64,000 nt of DNA from Calendula officinalis (GCA_963853835.1 OY970823.1:67837845-67901844); one strand, 5' to 3'; shown: positions 10,901 through 21,216, counted from the stretch's first letter. Notes: generated from the letters alone by a model not told the origin. Made by a program: numbers and translations.

Positions 10901-11455
10901 CACTTGCAGGCTGTCAAAAGAATATTCAGATACTTGAAAGGCAAACCATCACTTGGTCTATGGTATCCACATGATTCACCCTTTGAACTCATAGCCTACA
11001 CAGATAGTGACTATGGAGGTGAATGTCAAGATAGAAAGTCCACTACTGGTGGATGTCAATTCTTTGGATCAAGACTGGTGTCATGGCAATGTAAGAAACA
11101 AACAAATGTATCAACATCAACTGCTGAAGCAGAGTATGTAGCTGCATTTGCTTGTTGTGCTCAAGTACTCTGGATTCAAAACCAGCTTCTAGACTTTGGT
11201 ATCTCTATCCTTAAAACTCCTATTTATATTGATAATCAAAGTGCTATTAGTATTGTGAACAATCCAGTAAAACACTCTAAAACTAAACACATTGAAATAA
11301 GATTTCATTTTATAAGAGACTGTAATGAAAAGAAATTAATCAAAGTAGTTAAAATTCATACTGATGATCAATTAGCAGATCTTTTTACAAAAGCATTTGA
11401 TGTAGGAAGATTCAACTTCTTGGTTAGCAGTATTGGAATGATTTTGATAAATTAA
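7943..11455 (+). CDS. pol: Copia Pol polyprotein: protease, integrase, RT, RNase H
   Basis: An open frame of 1170 codons; the first codon is not ATG, as expected for part of a polyprotein. In order: aspartic protease DSG (residues 16-18, WHIDSGCSRHMTG); integrase HHCC zinc finger about 150-195 (WHRRMCH...CVACLKGK); integrase catalytic acids in HMDLFGP (about 217), RCDNGTEF (about 280) and the E of GVAERRNRT (about 317); a low-complexity N/S/T linker about 480-600 coded by the ACTACTGRT repeats; reverse transcriptase from about 690 with YVDD near 857; RNase H with YTDSDYGG, AEAEYVAA and YIDNQSA up to about 1145. All catalytic motifs look intact, so trans-complementation is conceivable even though the gag-pol junction is broken. 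Confidence 0.95.
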   Translation: MQSIQIPEEDRTWHIDSGCSRHMTGNLQILKDFKLFDGGYVAFGENPKVGKITGKGTVTNGKITFDDVFYVAELNYNLVSVSQVCDKKNKILFTDIECIILSPDFILNEKYVVLRTPRRNNVYCLDIGGELISSNEVNCFISKANTTESELWHRRMCHTNFKNMNNLVKRNLVIGLPQKQFMCDHHCVACLKGKQHKTSHKSKSVNSISVPLQLLHMDLFGPTNVMSIGKKQYCLVITDDFSRYTWVFFLRTKDETSELIKNLIVKLENTSDQKVKALRCDNGTEFKNVNIINFCDLKGIDRQYSSPRTPQQNGVAERRNRTIIEAARSMLADSKLPITFWAEAINTVCYVQNRVLIVKPHYKTPYELFNKRKPSISFLKSFGCPCTILITREQIGKFDCKADDGIFMGYSTQSKSYRVFNKRLRIIEESINVSLNENVSNKQGNGPDWLFNIDNLTKSFNSNMDLNAGDSNCHIQKEGTSSVNTGQEEMRYIVVNTAPTVNTEDSNNSNTGSSSNSENEDSSNSNTTGISNSTQNTTGPSNNLNSQDTTDPSNNNNTTDLNEDNNSGNADQDDDEPNINDNEGSLEEQMPETNESNLENKLVVDRATTTRTQKNHPLDLVLSDVNSPLQTRSKLNKSLTANMCNISLIANECMFECFLSQDEPKEIQQAMKDSNWIEAMQEELLQFKLQAVWTLVPLPKGKRAIGTRWIFRNKKDERGIVIKNKARLVAQGYTQEEGIDYDEVYAPVARIEAIRIFLAYASFKKFKVYQMDVKSAFLYGKIEEEVYVCQPPGFEDPKHGDYVFKLDKALYGLHQAPRAWYDTLSSYLLKNNFKRGAIDKTLFTKKVKDDILLVQIYVDDIIFGSTNDLLCKEFEELMQIKFKMSSMGPMNFFLGLKVTQRTDGILINQSKYVKDILEKFDLKDCKSASTPMETRKHLHPDVEGEDVDEHLYRSMIGSLMYLTASRPDIMYSVCVCARYQARPKELHLQAVKRIFRYLKGKPSLGLWYPHDSPFELIAYTDSDYGGECQDRKSTTGGCQFFGSRLVSWQCKKQTNVSTSTAEAEYVAAFACCAQVLWIQNQLLDFGISILKTPIYIDNQSAISIVNNPVKHSKTKHIEIRFHFIRDCNEKKLIKVVKIHTDDQLADLFTKAFDVGRFNFLVSSIGMILIN

Positions 11456-12037
11456 AATCTCACTTAAAATCATGTGTAAAGTTTTTGTTGTAAAAAGTTA
11501 TTTATTTATTTAAGTGTTTCACTACTGGTAGGTCTGTATTACTGGTGTGTAGGAATGTGCACAAAATACTACTGGTAGGTCAATACTACTGGTGTGTATT
11601 AGGTTTACATAAATACTGCTGGTAAGTCAGTACTACTGGTATTCACATATACTACTGGTCTTGTGTGTTAATGGTTTCTACTGATGTCTATAGTTACTAC
11701 TGATGTCAAAATCCTTAGTTACTACTGATGTTCGTAGATACTACTGACGTTCTCTTACTGGTATCAAATTTACTACTGGTCTTTCAGAATCAAAATTACC
11801 AAACTAACCCCCATGAAAATAACCGTTATGTTATGATTCGAAGGGTAATTTAGTCTTTTTGCAGGTTAAATCGAAAGATATAAAAGGCGGCAGTCGATTA
11901 GTTTAGCATTATATTCACTTCGATTTGCTAAAACCTCTCGATAAACCCTAACTTACGATCAAAAACCTTGCACCAGTAACAAAAATTCTTACTTGTTTCT
12001 CTCAAATCAAAAGATCAAAACATCAAAATCAACAACA
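11456..12037 (+). repeat. spacer with ACTACTGRT motif array
   Basis: Between pol and the third ORF there is no coding sequence. From 11521 to 11785 the motif TACTACTGGT / TACTACTGATG recurs about 14 times at irregular spacing, one copy per 15-25 bp, so it is not a simple tandem satellite. Confidence 0.8.
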
Positions 12038-15000
12038 ATGGCAACTCTACAATCTCTCGATGTTAAAACAGATCTTAAATACTCAGAGTTCCACAATATG
12101 TGTGCGTTTTTACGCAATCCAGATGGTACAAAAGACTTTCGACCAATCGTACATTTTCTGAGAAACTCATACATAAAGTTTGCTCTAACTGTAAATCCGA
12201 GAGCATATCAACAGCACTTGGTTGATTTTTGGACCAATACTGAAAGAACAGAAGGTGCAACTGTGCCTATGATAAAATCATCGGTGGATGAAAGACGATC
12301 ACAATCACTGAACAATCGATTCGACACCATCTACAACTACATGATGATGCAGGTATGTTTACACTTCCTAAGGAATTCATTGCTGAAATTTTAAATAAAA
12401 TGGGTTATGAGGGAAGACTTAACATAGTAACTTTTCAAAAAGGTCTTCTCTCCCCACAATGGAAATTTCTTGTACATACTATTCAGCATTGCATTTCTCC
12501 TAAAAGAAGTACTTGGAATGAGTTTAATAAGGCAATAGCCTCTGCTGTTGTCTGTTTATGCACAGACCAAGTATTTAACTTTTCATATATGATTTTTGAA
12601 GGTATGTTGAGAAATCTTAGTTCCTCAAAATTTTTAATGTATCCCAGATTTCTTCAACATATTATAAATTGTGAATTGTAAAACTTGTCAACTCCTAAAA
12701 ACATTTTTATAACTCCTGAGTTGAACAAGAAAGTTTTCTCTAACATGAGAAAACAATTTAAATGTTCGGGCAAGGAAACCCCTTTATTTCCAAATATGAT
12801 CAGAGATCACTCATCTATTGGAGAAGGTTCAATCATCGATACAACCCAAATTGAACCTCAACCCACTCCATCACCCCCAAATGCAGCCCAAACACCACCC
12901 CAAATAGTCACTCAATCATCCACACATATAGAAGTCCTGAATGTGTCCCAGGAACTTGAAACAAATCTGCAGAGTGCTACTCTTCACTCTGTGGAAGACC
13001 TACCAAACAAAACCCAAAATATTTCCACAACTTACAAAAGGAAGAAAACTTCCTTCAAGGACACCAGGAGACAAATTGAGTCACACCCCAGGCTCCAAGA
13101 GTTGTCCTCCAAGGAGGAGAGAGGACATGAGGCGAGTGCTTTCACTACTGATGCCCCAAAGGTGGGTGCACAGGACAGTGAAAACATAACTAAGACCCAG
13201 ACCTCGGCAACTTTAAGTGATGACTCATTTGAGGAATTACTTAAAGGACCCCGGTGCCAAGAAACCACAAGGGGGGGGGAACTTCTGCTTCTTCTAGGAA
13301 GAAGAGGGTGTCTAAACAACCCAATGAATCACCAAGAAGTGATGAGGGTAGATCTATGGATTTGATGGAAAGGATGGAAAACCTTAAAGCCCATGTACCT
13401 GTCAGTGAGCCCGATGATCTTGCTAGATGGAGTGCGGGCAGTATTAAAACCAAACAATTGACGGATAAAGTGGATTCTCTTGAATCCACTGTACAAGATT
13501 GTCTTAAATATCTCACAAATCAAGAAAAAACAATAACAGTGATGAAGAAGCACATTAATACCATCAACAAAAGGATGAGAATGTATGAGCACAGGCTTCA
13601 TCAACAAACCAAAATTATAAGAAGATTGAAAAAGAAGGTTGAGAGTAGTGAGGCTCCACCAGTTGAGCTCACTAAGGGGGAGAAGGACAACATTCAGAGT
13701 ATGATTGATGAATCAATTGCAGCAGCAGCAACTTCTCTCCTCAATCTCAAAGAAACAAATGTTGATGAAGGCCCAGAAAGGATGAATGTTGATGATGAGC
13801 CTACTACTATTGCTCCTATGGAAGAACAAACTCAACAAGAAGTATCAATAGTAATTCCTACTACTGATATCATAGCAGTAGTAAGTCAGGAAGAGGAAAT
13901 AAAAGCACCAAACACTACTGATGCCCTATCAGTAGTAACTCCTGAAGTCACACCAGTAGTAACTACTTTGGTTACTACTGAAGAGGAAGAACTACAACTC
14001 CCAGAGTTAATTGAAATGGAAAGACATGTCATCATCTCCAAACCACCAACTCCTAATCAACCACTTATCATACCTGACATTGATGATAATGTGAATTGGT
14101 TTGAGGTAGATGAATGTACACTTCCTCCACACCCTAAAATTTTATCAGAAGATCAACTACACTTGTTTTATCCAAAACTTCTGATTCTGGGTGTACCTGA
14201 TATGAAATACACTCCACCTCCACCATCTGCATGTATTGGAAAAGGAAAGGAAGTCTATGATGATGACTATCCCAACAGAGCTTTAGGTCACCAAATGGTG
14301 AACAAAATTAATCATGTCAGATCAGAAAAGCAGTCCAGATGGAGGGTAAAACACAAGAAATTCTTGGAGAATGTGGAGATGTATCAAGCTCTTGAGGAGA
14401 AGAAAAAGAAGGCTCAAAGTGCAATCCCTGTTCAAGTACCTGTTCAAATAGAAGACATTCAGATAGAAGCTCAAAAAGCAGAATTCAAGAGGCTTAGAAA
14501 AGTTGAAGAATAACATATTAAATGTCTTGAAGATTTGGTTTCTGAATGCAAGAGAACTAAGAGTGAATTAACTGATGATGTGTTTGAACAGAAGACCAAT
14601 ATGATTGAATTTTTAAAGACAAAAGGGCACCATGCAAAGTCCTTTGGCAGAATGAAGATGATGACAATTATTGAAAAATATTGTGCTGCCAAGAAGAAGG
14701 ATTTGGCTGAACAAGAAGCAAAAGAAGCAAAGAAATCAAAGGCCCTAATTCCAATCAGTCCAACATTAATCAAAACTGGTAGTGTATCAACTACTGGTGA
14801 TTCCTCAACTCCCCAATCAAAGAAGAGAAAAGCTGTTACTCAAGAACAGAGTACTAAAAAGAAGTCAAAAACAGAACAAATCATTCCTGTTCTTGAAGTA
14901 CCTGTTGCTCCCTTGCAAAACAATCCAATCATCAATTGGAGGGTTATGCCTAACAATGTTATAGAAATTATAAGGGAAGATAAAATTGTACAAAGATTTA

Positions 15001-15473
15001 CTGGATGGTTACCATTGATCAGTTCATGTTCAAGAAGTGATGTAATCAAGCTTCTGATCATTGGAAAACCAAGGATGTGAAAGAAATCATGGAAAGAGTC
15101 TGGTGCTGGATATTTGACAAGAATCATAGATGCTTCATTTTATCCAGACAACTACCCAGAATAATTTACAGATCCAGGAAATGTTTATGCTTGGAATGTG
15201 ATTCCAACTGCCAATATGTACTTCTTTGAAAAATCAGGCAAAATATGTGAGCTATACTTATATGAAAAAGAATATCCACATTCTGAAAAGACTATGTATC
15301 AGATATTCACAAATACAATGATGAAACCTTATGATGCTGTTATGTTCCAGAACAAATTAACTTATTTTACAAAGAGAAACAGCAAATACATCATTGCACA
15401 AAGACATCAACAGAATCAAAGAACTTTGGAGAAAAGAAAGAAAGAAGAGGAAGAACAAAAGAAACTTATGTGA
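12038..15473 (+). pseudogene. decayed third ORF of the Copia element (post-pol protein)
   Basis: The start ATG at 12038 has good context (AACAACAATGGC). The N-terminal part (EFHNMCAFLRNP..., FALTVNPRAYQQHLVDFWT..., MGYEGRLNIVTF..., SPQWKFLVHTIQHC) resembles a post-pol protein that I recall being repeatedly annotated in Asteraceae genomes, sometimes as longin-like; that link is from memory. A long middle part has a K/E-rich coiled coil (about 13450-13650) and a basic C-terminus. If open it would be about 1145 residues. It is broken by a frameshift near 12297, an in-frame TAA at 12679, a frameshift at the G run near 13270-13279, TAA at 14511, TGA at 15078 and TAA at 15162. It occupies the place of the env-like ORF of SIRE elements. 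Function unknown; no membrane segment seen. Confidence 0.75.
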
Positions 15474-15488
15474 TTAAAAAGAATCAAT

Positions 15489-15504
15489 AAGTTTAGGGGG
15501 AGAT
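15489..15504 (+). other. polypurine tract
   Basis: AAGTTTAGGGGGAGAT sits directly before the 3' LTR, the expected site for plus-strand priming. Confidence 0.85.
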
Positions 15505-16143
15505 TGTTGGAACAAAATCACAGATCAACTTATTACTGATGCTGCAGTTAGTACTGATCATGTTTACTACTGATGAATATTATGGTTGGTACTGATGGGG
15601 CAGAATTACTTACTACTCATGAGTTGATACTGGTGAAGACTATAACTTAGTTACTACTGATCAAGGCATATTGAAGATACTACTGATCTTAGTAGTTACT
15701 ACTGACGTTGTATCTGGACTTGCTACTGGTCACCAGAGTTACTACTGACGATGCTTATTTACTACTGGTGATTGCAGTTACTACTGGTACACGATTTGGA
15801 AGCATATCAAGTCCGAGATCTTCGCAGAGATAGTTATAGAATGTAATTCAATGTATATCTTTTATAATTCGAATGTAAATCAAGTCCTGAAATAACTAGG
15901 GTAAATAGTTAGGCTTCAAGGACTATTATAAATAGTTCCTTAGGAATTGTAAACGTACGTGTGCATTGTTAATCGATAATATACATTGAAGCTTTTTGTG
16001 AAACTGTGTTCTTAATATTTTCACATATTGTTTTACAGTTCATTGTTCTTAATATATTGATATAGTGTTGATCCGCTGCAACTTCTATTATCAATTAGAT
16101 CTAAAGGTGTTTATTAACTCTTCATAGTTAATCGATCCTGACA
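15505..16143 (+). repeat. 3' LTR of the Copia element
   Basis: 639 bp, same length as the 5' LTR and differing at about 8 positions by eye. Followed directly by the target duplication ATAAA. Confidence 0.95.
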
Positions 16144-16148
16144 ATAAA

Positions 16149-16747
16149 TACTAATTAAAAGATTATCCAAGTTGAAATAAAAAATGTCAGTTTTTCTAAT
16201 ACACTTATAACATGACAAGTCGTATTATTTTTTGTATATGAGAATATTAACCTCTAAAAGTTTAAGAGATGATATGAATATTACCTACTAAATTTTCCTA
16301 CTCATTTGATGCAGTGGAAGTAAGAGAGGTGAGCATGATACGTCATTGACCACCTTTAATTGCAAGAGTTTTCAACCTTTTTAATGTATAATTTGTAATA
16401 TATAAATAATTATTCGACCACCCCGATGATAAATTAAAAGATTGGAACTAGAATTGGACGGTCATGTCTCTTGGCTCATTCCCTCCGCGGTCCTCTCGCA
16501 ATAAGAAAAGCTGCAGATGGTGGAATTACTTGTTGGGTGAAGTTGGTTAAATTGGACGATCATATGAGGCAAAATCATCACTGAAACATCATTGTTGGCT
16601 GATGACTGAAGTTCCACACTTCAACGACATATAGGGTGTAAATAAGGGGTTTTTTTTAGTTGAGTTCAGTTTCGAATCGGTTGAAGTTTAAGGTAATTAA
16701 TAAACCAATCTTGAATATCATTGTTATATTAATGTACATATTCGTTG
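16149..16747. other. AT-rich intergenic DNA, nothing recognised
   Basis: No ORF, repeat end or RNA gene could be supported here. Confidence 0.5.
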
Positions 16748-17561
16748 CGTTCAAGGAGGTCCATTATTTTTACGAAATTCTGAGGAATAAATATCAACCA
16801 TTGATCAATAAGATCTAATAGTCAAGATTAATCACATATTTTATATATTGAGGGGTATTCTGGTCATTTTTTTAAAAAATAAAAATATTTTTTTATATTT
16901 TATTTTAGAATTTTTATTTTTTTATATTTTATTATGAAGGGGTATTTTGGTCATTTGTCACTTAAAAAAAATTTGTTTTTTTTATTTTAAAATGTTTTTA
17001 TTTATTTTTAATTTTTTTATTAATTTTTATTCTATTAAAAATAATATTTATTTGATAATTATGTGTATAACTTAATCACATGTGATTTTAGTGTAAAATC
17101 ACATATGATTGTATATTTAATCACATTTGATGTTTTAGTTCAATCACATGTGATTCAGAATGCAATCACATGTGATTCACTATGCAATCACATGTGATTC
17201 ACTATACAATCACATTATGGTTTATTAATGAAAAATTAATAATTTTTTAAAAAATTATAATAAAAAAAATAAAAAATTTAAAAAAATAAAAATAAAAAAA
17301 ATAATTTTTTCAAAATGACCAAAATACCCCTCAATTAAAAATTAAAAAAAATTTGAAAAAATTAAAATAATAAAAAAAATCATAAATTTTATAATAAAAT
17401 TTCATAAATCAAAAAAATCAATTTTTTTTAAGTGTCAAATGACCAAAATACCCCTTTATGTGTAAAATATGTGACTAATCTTGACCATTAGATCTTATTG
17501 ATCAATGGTTGAGAATTGTTACTTGAGACTTGATAAAAATAATTGACCTCATAGAACGTTT
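16748..17561. mobile_element. large foldback MITE with CACATGTG repeats
   Basis: Ends CGTTCAAGGAGGTCCATTAT and the inverse of CGTTCTATGAGGTCAATTAT open extended inverted repeats of at least 150 bp, including CAACCATTGATCAATAAGAT on both arms and TGGTCATTTGNCACTT nearer the centre. The middle (17058-17218) holds about six copies of AATCACATGTGATTCA-like sequence. A sister copy is at 27055-27595 and a half copy at 33205-33420. Superfamily unknown; no clear target duplication. Confidence 0.65.
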
Positions 17562-18811
17562 CTCGTGAATCATATTATCATTTCTACAGAAGTTTCTATT
17601 ACCCGAAACAGCAACGAAACATCACCGAAAAATCACCATTAATGGTGACCAACAGAATATTAGCTTCAACCCTAAAAAAAACCTATTTAATTAATTACAA
17701 AATGGATGCCTTGAATAAACGCTTCTAAGCTAGCTAGTAAGATTTGTTTTTCCACTTTGATGATGAAGGACGTGCACTTGCTAGTATGATCATGATAGAT
17801 AATTATTCACAACTTATTAAGTGCAGTGGCGAATCTAGGATCAAAATCAACTGGGGCCTTCGTACAAATTTATGTGAAGATCATATAAAAATTTCCAAAA
17901 AAACATTTTACTAGGTTTTTTTCCATTTGGATGGTCCACCAAGTGATGACCATGAATCCCCTTGGGTACATGTAGATCCGCTACTGAATATGTGTATTGC
18001 TTGTTTAATTGGATTAATAGATAGACTGATATATTAATATAAGTATATAATGCAAATGATAATATGAGACTATGAATGAAAATTAGTGAATAACAAGTAC
18101 AATTAAGTTCCGCGCGTTGCTGCGCATATATTTTGCTTACATTTTGTATAGTTTACATTAACAAATATGTTATATCGGGTTTTTTTTTCTTCTTTTAATA
18201 ACTATGTCTACAATATTATGAAGAATTTAGTCTTTTCTGATATTTTGTGCGGATACCCAAGTAGTTATCTAATATAGTGACAATTAGAAATATAAAATTA
18301 AAACAAATTAAATTATCACAGTTAAGAAATTAATCACAAAATCAAATGAGAATAATTTATACTAAATGCAACATTCAAAATACTCTACCATTCTAATATT
18401 ATGTACAATGAAAGTTGTATAATTTTATATAATTTTAAGAAGTTTATATATTTAGTTGTTGCTCTCTAGGAATACTAATTTTAAAATGAAGTTCATGTTC
18501 GACATAAACGTTTATGTATTTAGTTGTTGCTCTCTATGAATACTAATTTCAAAATGAAGTACAAGTTCGAGATAAAAAAACTAATGACAGAAAGCTACAA
18601 TCATGAGTAGATTCGAACATCTCACCTTTGGGACAGATGTCTGAATGCTTACCATTTGCGTAAGGAGGATTCTAAATTTATGTCCCTCTTTTACTCTTAT
18701 ATATAAGAAATAAATATAGCAGAAATAAATAAGGTAAATAAATGTTATAAATATACATCGTATAATTTTTCAAAGCTTCTTATTATTTTAAGAATCCAAT
18801 GTGGTAAATAA
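17562..18811. other. AT-rich intergenic DNA with a tRNA-like remnant
   Basis: No gene. At 18598-18660 on the minus strand AAATGGTAAGCATTCAGA and GATGTTCGAATCTAC resemble the A and B boxes of a tRNA-derived SINE. A pair of 35-bp-like direct repeats (TAGTTGTTGCTCTCT) lies at 18455 and 18520. A GC-rich CCGCGCGTTGCTGCGC at 18110 resembles Helitron terminal hairpins. Confidence 0.4.
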
Positions 18812-19237
18812 CACTACAAGAAAAACACCATATCCCGACCACACCTATCCCAACAATAGATGTCGTCACTAAAGCTCGAGCTATCCCGACAACTTATCGT
18901 CGGCAGAGGCCCAAAAAAAGTTGGCCAAATCTGGCTTTTGACTTCATCTATAGCGAATTAGCGATGACATTTAGTCTCTATAGAGTGAAAAAAAAATTGT
19001 AAATTTTGACCAAACCTATATCGACGACATTTCGTCGGTACCTATAAAAAAAAATTGATTTTTTTAAATTGCGGTTTGCTGAATTTATTTTTGTTTTTTT
19101 AATTTTAGCCTATAGCGACGACATGTCGTCGATATAGAGTAAATATAATTTTAGCCTCTAGCGACGACTTTGGCGACAAAATGGCGTCGGCAAAGGCTTT
19201 TTTACTGTTGTTGGGATAGGGTCATTTTGTTGTAGTG
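18812..19237. mobile_element. nonautonomous CACTA (En/Spm) element
   Basis: CACTACAAGAAAA opens and TTTTGTTGTAGTG closes a 426-bp element flanked by the 3-bp duplication TAA (18809-18811, 19238-19240). The interior repeats a motif like TATAGCGACGACATGTCGTCG in both orientations, as expected for subterminal transposase binding sites. No transposase. Confidence 0.85.
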
Positions 19238-19283
19238 TAACGTTAACTTGTACCAACTTTAAGCTGTTGAAAGACTATTGATA

Positions 19284-20696
19284 AAGGTTCTAAAAAATGC
19301 GCCATGGCAGCGCCAAGGCGTGAGACGCGGCGTGAACGTTACAAAACAGACCATGGCGCCTAGGCTAGGTGTGGCGTGAGATAAGGCGTGATAAGACGCG
19401 ATAATGCGCGTTGTTAGTCCTGTGATAAGTAAATTAATACACTTATACGCTTTCACTGACCAAATAAAAATTTAAGGTAACACTCAACAGTTTTTAAATT
19501 TTTCTTTATTAATCAATAATGATATAACAAAGTTACAAGTAGTTTGCGGAATAGCTAAGAACAAATCCTAACTAAACTATTTGTAGCAGATAGACAATAA
19601 CAAATACTATCTAAGGCAAGTTCTGATCAACAAATGATCAGGCACAAGACCAGACACCTTCGTTATAGAGACTCAATTCTCATATCAAGTAACTAAGGTA
19701 TCATTGTTGTTTAAACTCTGCTCAAAGGATAATGTCTGAGAGAATTTTAGCATCGTCTAAACTTGATGGGTGCACACGGAATTCGTTCGCTAAGTCCTCA
19801 ATTTATAGTATTGAGAACGTGGTGATAAAGGAATGAACGACCGAATCCACGTGTGAGAATTCTGTTGGTGAGGAGGATATTTCATGCGACGAGCACAACT
19901 AACGGAATTCTGACAGTACTTTCTGTCGTCTTGTGATCGCCGATATCTTCTAGAATATTTGCATAGGATTCCCTTTGTCGGCGACACACAAACTTGTGCT
20001 TTACTTGTGTCTTTCTGTGACACTGAAACTTCAGCCTTTGTGCGCTTCAGATCGCCATGAGTCTTCGGATATTCATGCTTCTTTAGATGACAGTCGGCTT
20101 CAGTGACCTTCACTAAGAGTTTTGCATAGAGAAGTATTTGTCCTCAAGGCTCAGCGTTATTGTCAAGTGTGCGATGAACCTGCTACAACTATCTGATCGG
20201 TTCATCAGTATCTGATTTCGCACGGGGAACTGATCGTTGTTTCAGATTGTGATCAGATAGAGTAGCTGGGTAACTGAAATCCGAACTGCTCAGATTCAGG
20301 TACCCACAATTTGAGGAACTTATCCTCAGATTATCTTCTAACTATTTGCCTTTTTGTCTTCATTAAATCTCCTTCAGTGGGGGATGCTTTTCAGCGACCC
20401 AACACGCGCCTTATGACGAGTGTTTTGTAAGGCAGCTGAGAAAATTGAAATTAAAAAAAAAATGGCATATATAATTATAAATTTGGATGTAACACTTTTT
20501 GTAAACTTTATAGAAGTATATGAATTGTTATATAAATTAATAGATCTATAATTTTTTTTTAATTTGATATACTTATACATATAAATTATATAAAAAATTT
20601 GCCGCGTTAAGTCACGCCTTGAAAAACGCCATGACCCGCCATGGCTTGAGGCTTAATGGTACCGTCATGTCACGCCTTACGCTTTCTGAAACCTTG
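19284..20696. mobile_element. nonautonomous hAT- or MULE-like element split by a solo LTR
   Basis: Ends AAGGTTCTAAAAAATGCG and its inverse form (CAAGGTTTCAGAAAGCG) are flanked by CTATTGATA on both sides (19275-19283 and 20697-20705), an 8-9 bp target duplication. The arms are rich in GGCGTGA/GCGCC words. Without the inserted LTR the element is about 420 bp. A lone end of the same family appears near 32385-32425. Confidence 0.65.
19412..20404 (-). mobile_element. solo LTR (Copia-like) inside the hAT/MULE-like element
   Basis: TGTTAGTCCTG...GACCCAACA gives TG/CA ends on either strand with TGTTRG inverted tips, 993 bp. The flanks CGCGT and CGCGC are a 5-bp duplication with one mismatch. Read on the minus strand a TATAAATTGAG box lies near 19795-19805. 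The minus-strand ORF at 19790-20113 lies wholly in this LTR and is not a gene. Confidence 0.65.
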
Positions 20697-21036
20697 CTAT
20701 TGATACCAAGTTCAAGTTGTTCATAGATCGAGGAGCACCCATTTTTCTTCAAGAGTGAAAACTTATTAATTAAACCCAAGCATGACACGTTTTCTATAAA
20801 CATCATCAAATATCTTGATGTCGTTTGCTTACAAAGTTTAACAAATTTATTCCTCTTATTATACATTTATGGTAAGATTTTTGTTGTTCATAAAGTTTAT
20901 TAATACTCCGTATCCTACCCTATATATGAGGCCTAAATTTGAATAGGGTTTGACACCATGGCAATTCCAAGCATTCCTATTCGTCCATAATGCCACTTGG
21001 AATTCCCTGATTGGTCCACGTCATTTGCACTAATAC
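20697..21036. other. intergenic DNA, nothing recognised
   Basis: No supported ORF or repeat end; the sequence is AT-rich single-copy-like DNA. Confidence 0.4.
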
Positions 21037-21138
21037 AAACGAATCTGGTACAGCTTACGGTCTACATTCATACGCTCCATATACGGCAAACGAATCTGGT
21101 ACGGCTTACGGTCTACATTCATATGCTCCATATACGGC
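21037..21138. repeat. 51-bp tandem duplication
   Basis: Two nearly identical 51-bp units beginning AAACGAATCTGGTAC, differing at two or three bases. Confidence 0.9.
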
Positions 21139-21140
21139 TT

Positions 21141-21216
21141 CCTACATACAAGGAAACAAATAAATAACTATTTAAAAGATCCTACATACAAGGAAACAAA
21201 TAAATATTTAAAAGAT
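21141..21216. repeat. tandem duplication of about 38 bp
   Basis: CCTACATACAAGGAAACAAA followed by TAAATA(ACTA)TTTAAAAGAT occurs twice in direct order with a 4-bp indel. Confidence 0.85.

Larger units (their letters stand above)
4670..16143 (+). mobile_element. full-length Ty1/Copia LTR retrotransposon, SIRE-like, with third ORF
   Basis: Two 639-bp LTRs (TGTTGG...CTGACA) flank gag, pol and an extra ORF region. The 5-bp target duplication ATAAA is at 4665-4669 and 16144-16148. The PBS matches initiator tRNA-Met and a purine-rich PPT precedes the 3' LTR. The domain order protease-integrase-RT-RNase H makes it Copia; the large size, two-knuckle Gag, stop codon between gag and pol and an ORF after pol resemble the SIRE/Maximus lineage (inference). 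I count about 8 differences between the LTRs, so the insertion is recent, but gag-pol and the third ORF already carry frameshifts and stops. Its LTR start faces the dioxygenase promoter head to head. Confidence 0.95.

Noticed and set aside
19790..20113. 107-codon minus-strand ORF
   Set aside because: Lies wholly within a solo LTR with TG/CA ends and duplication; no protein family features.
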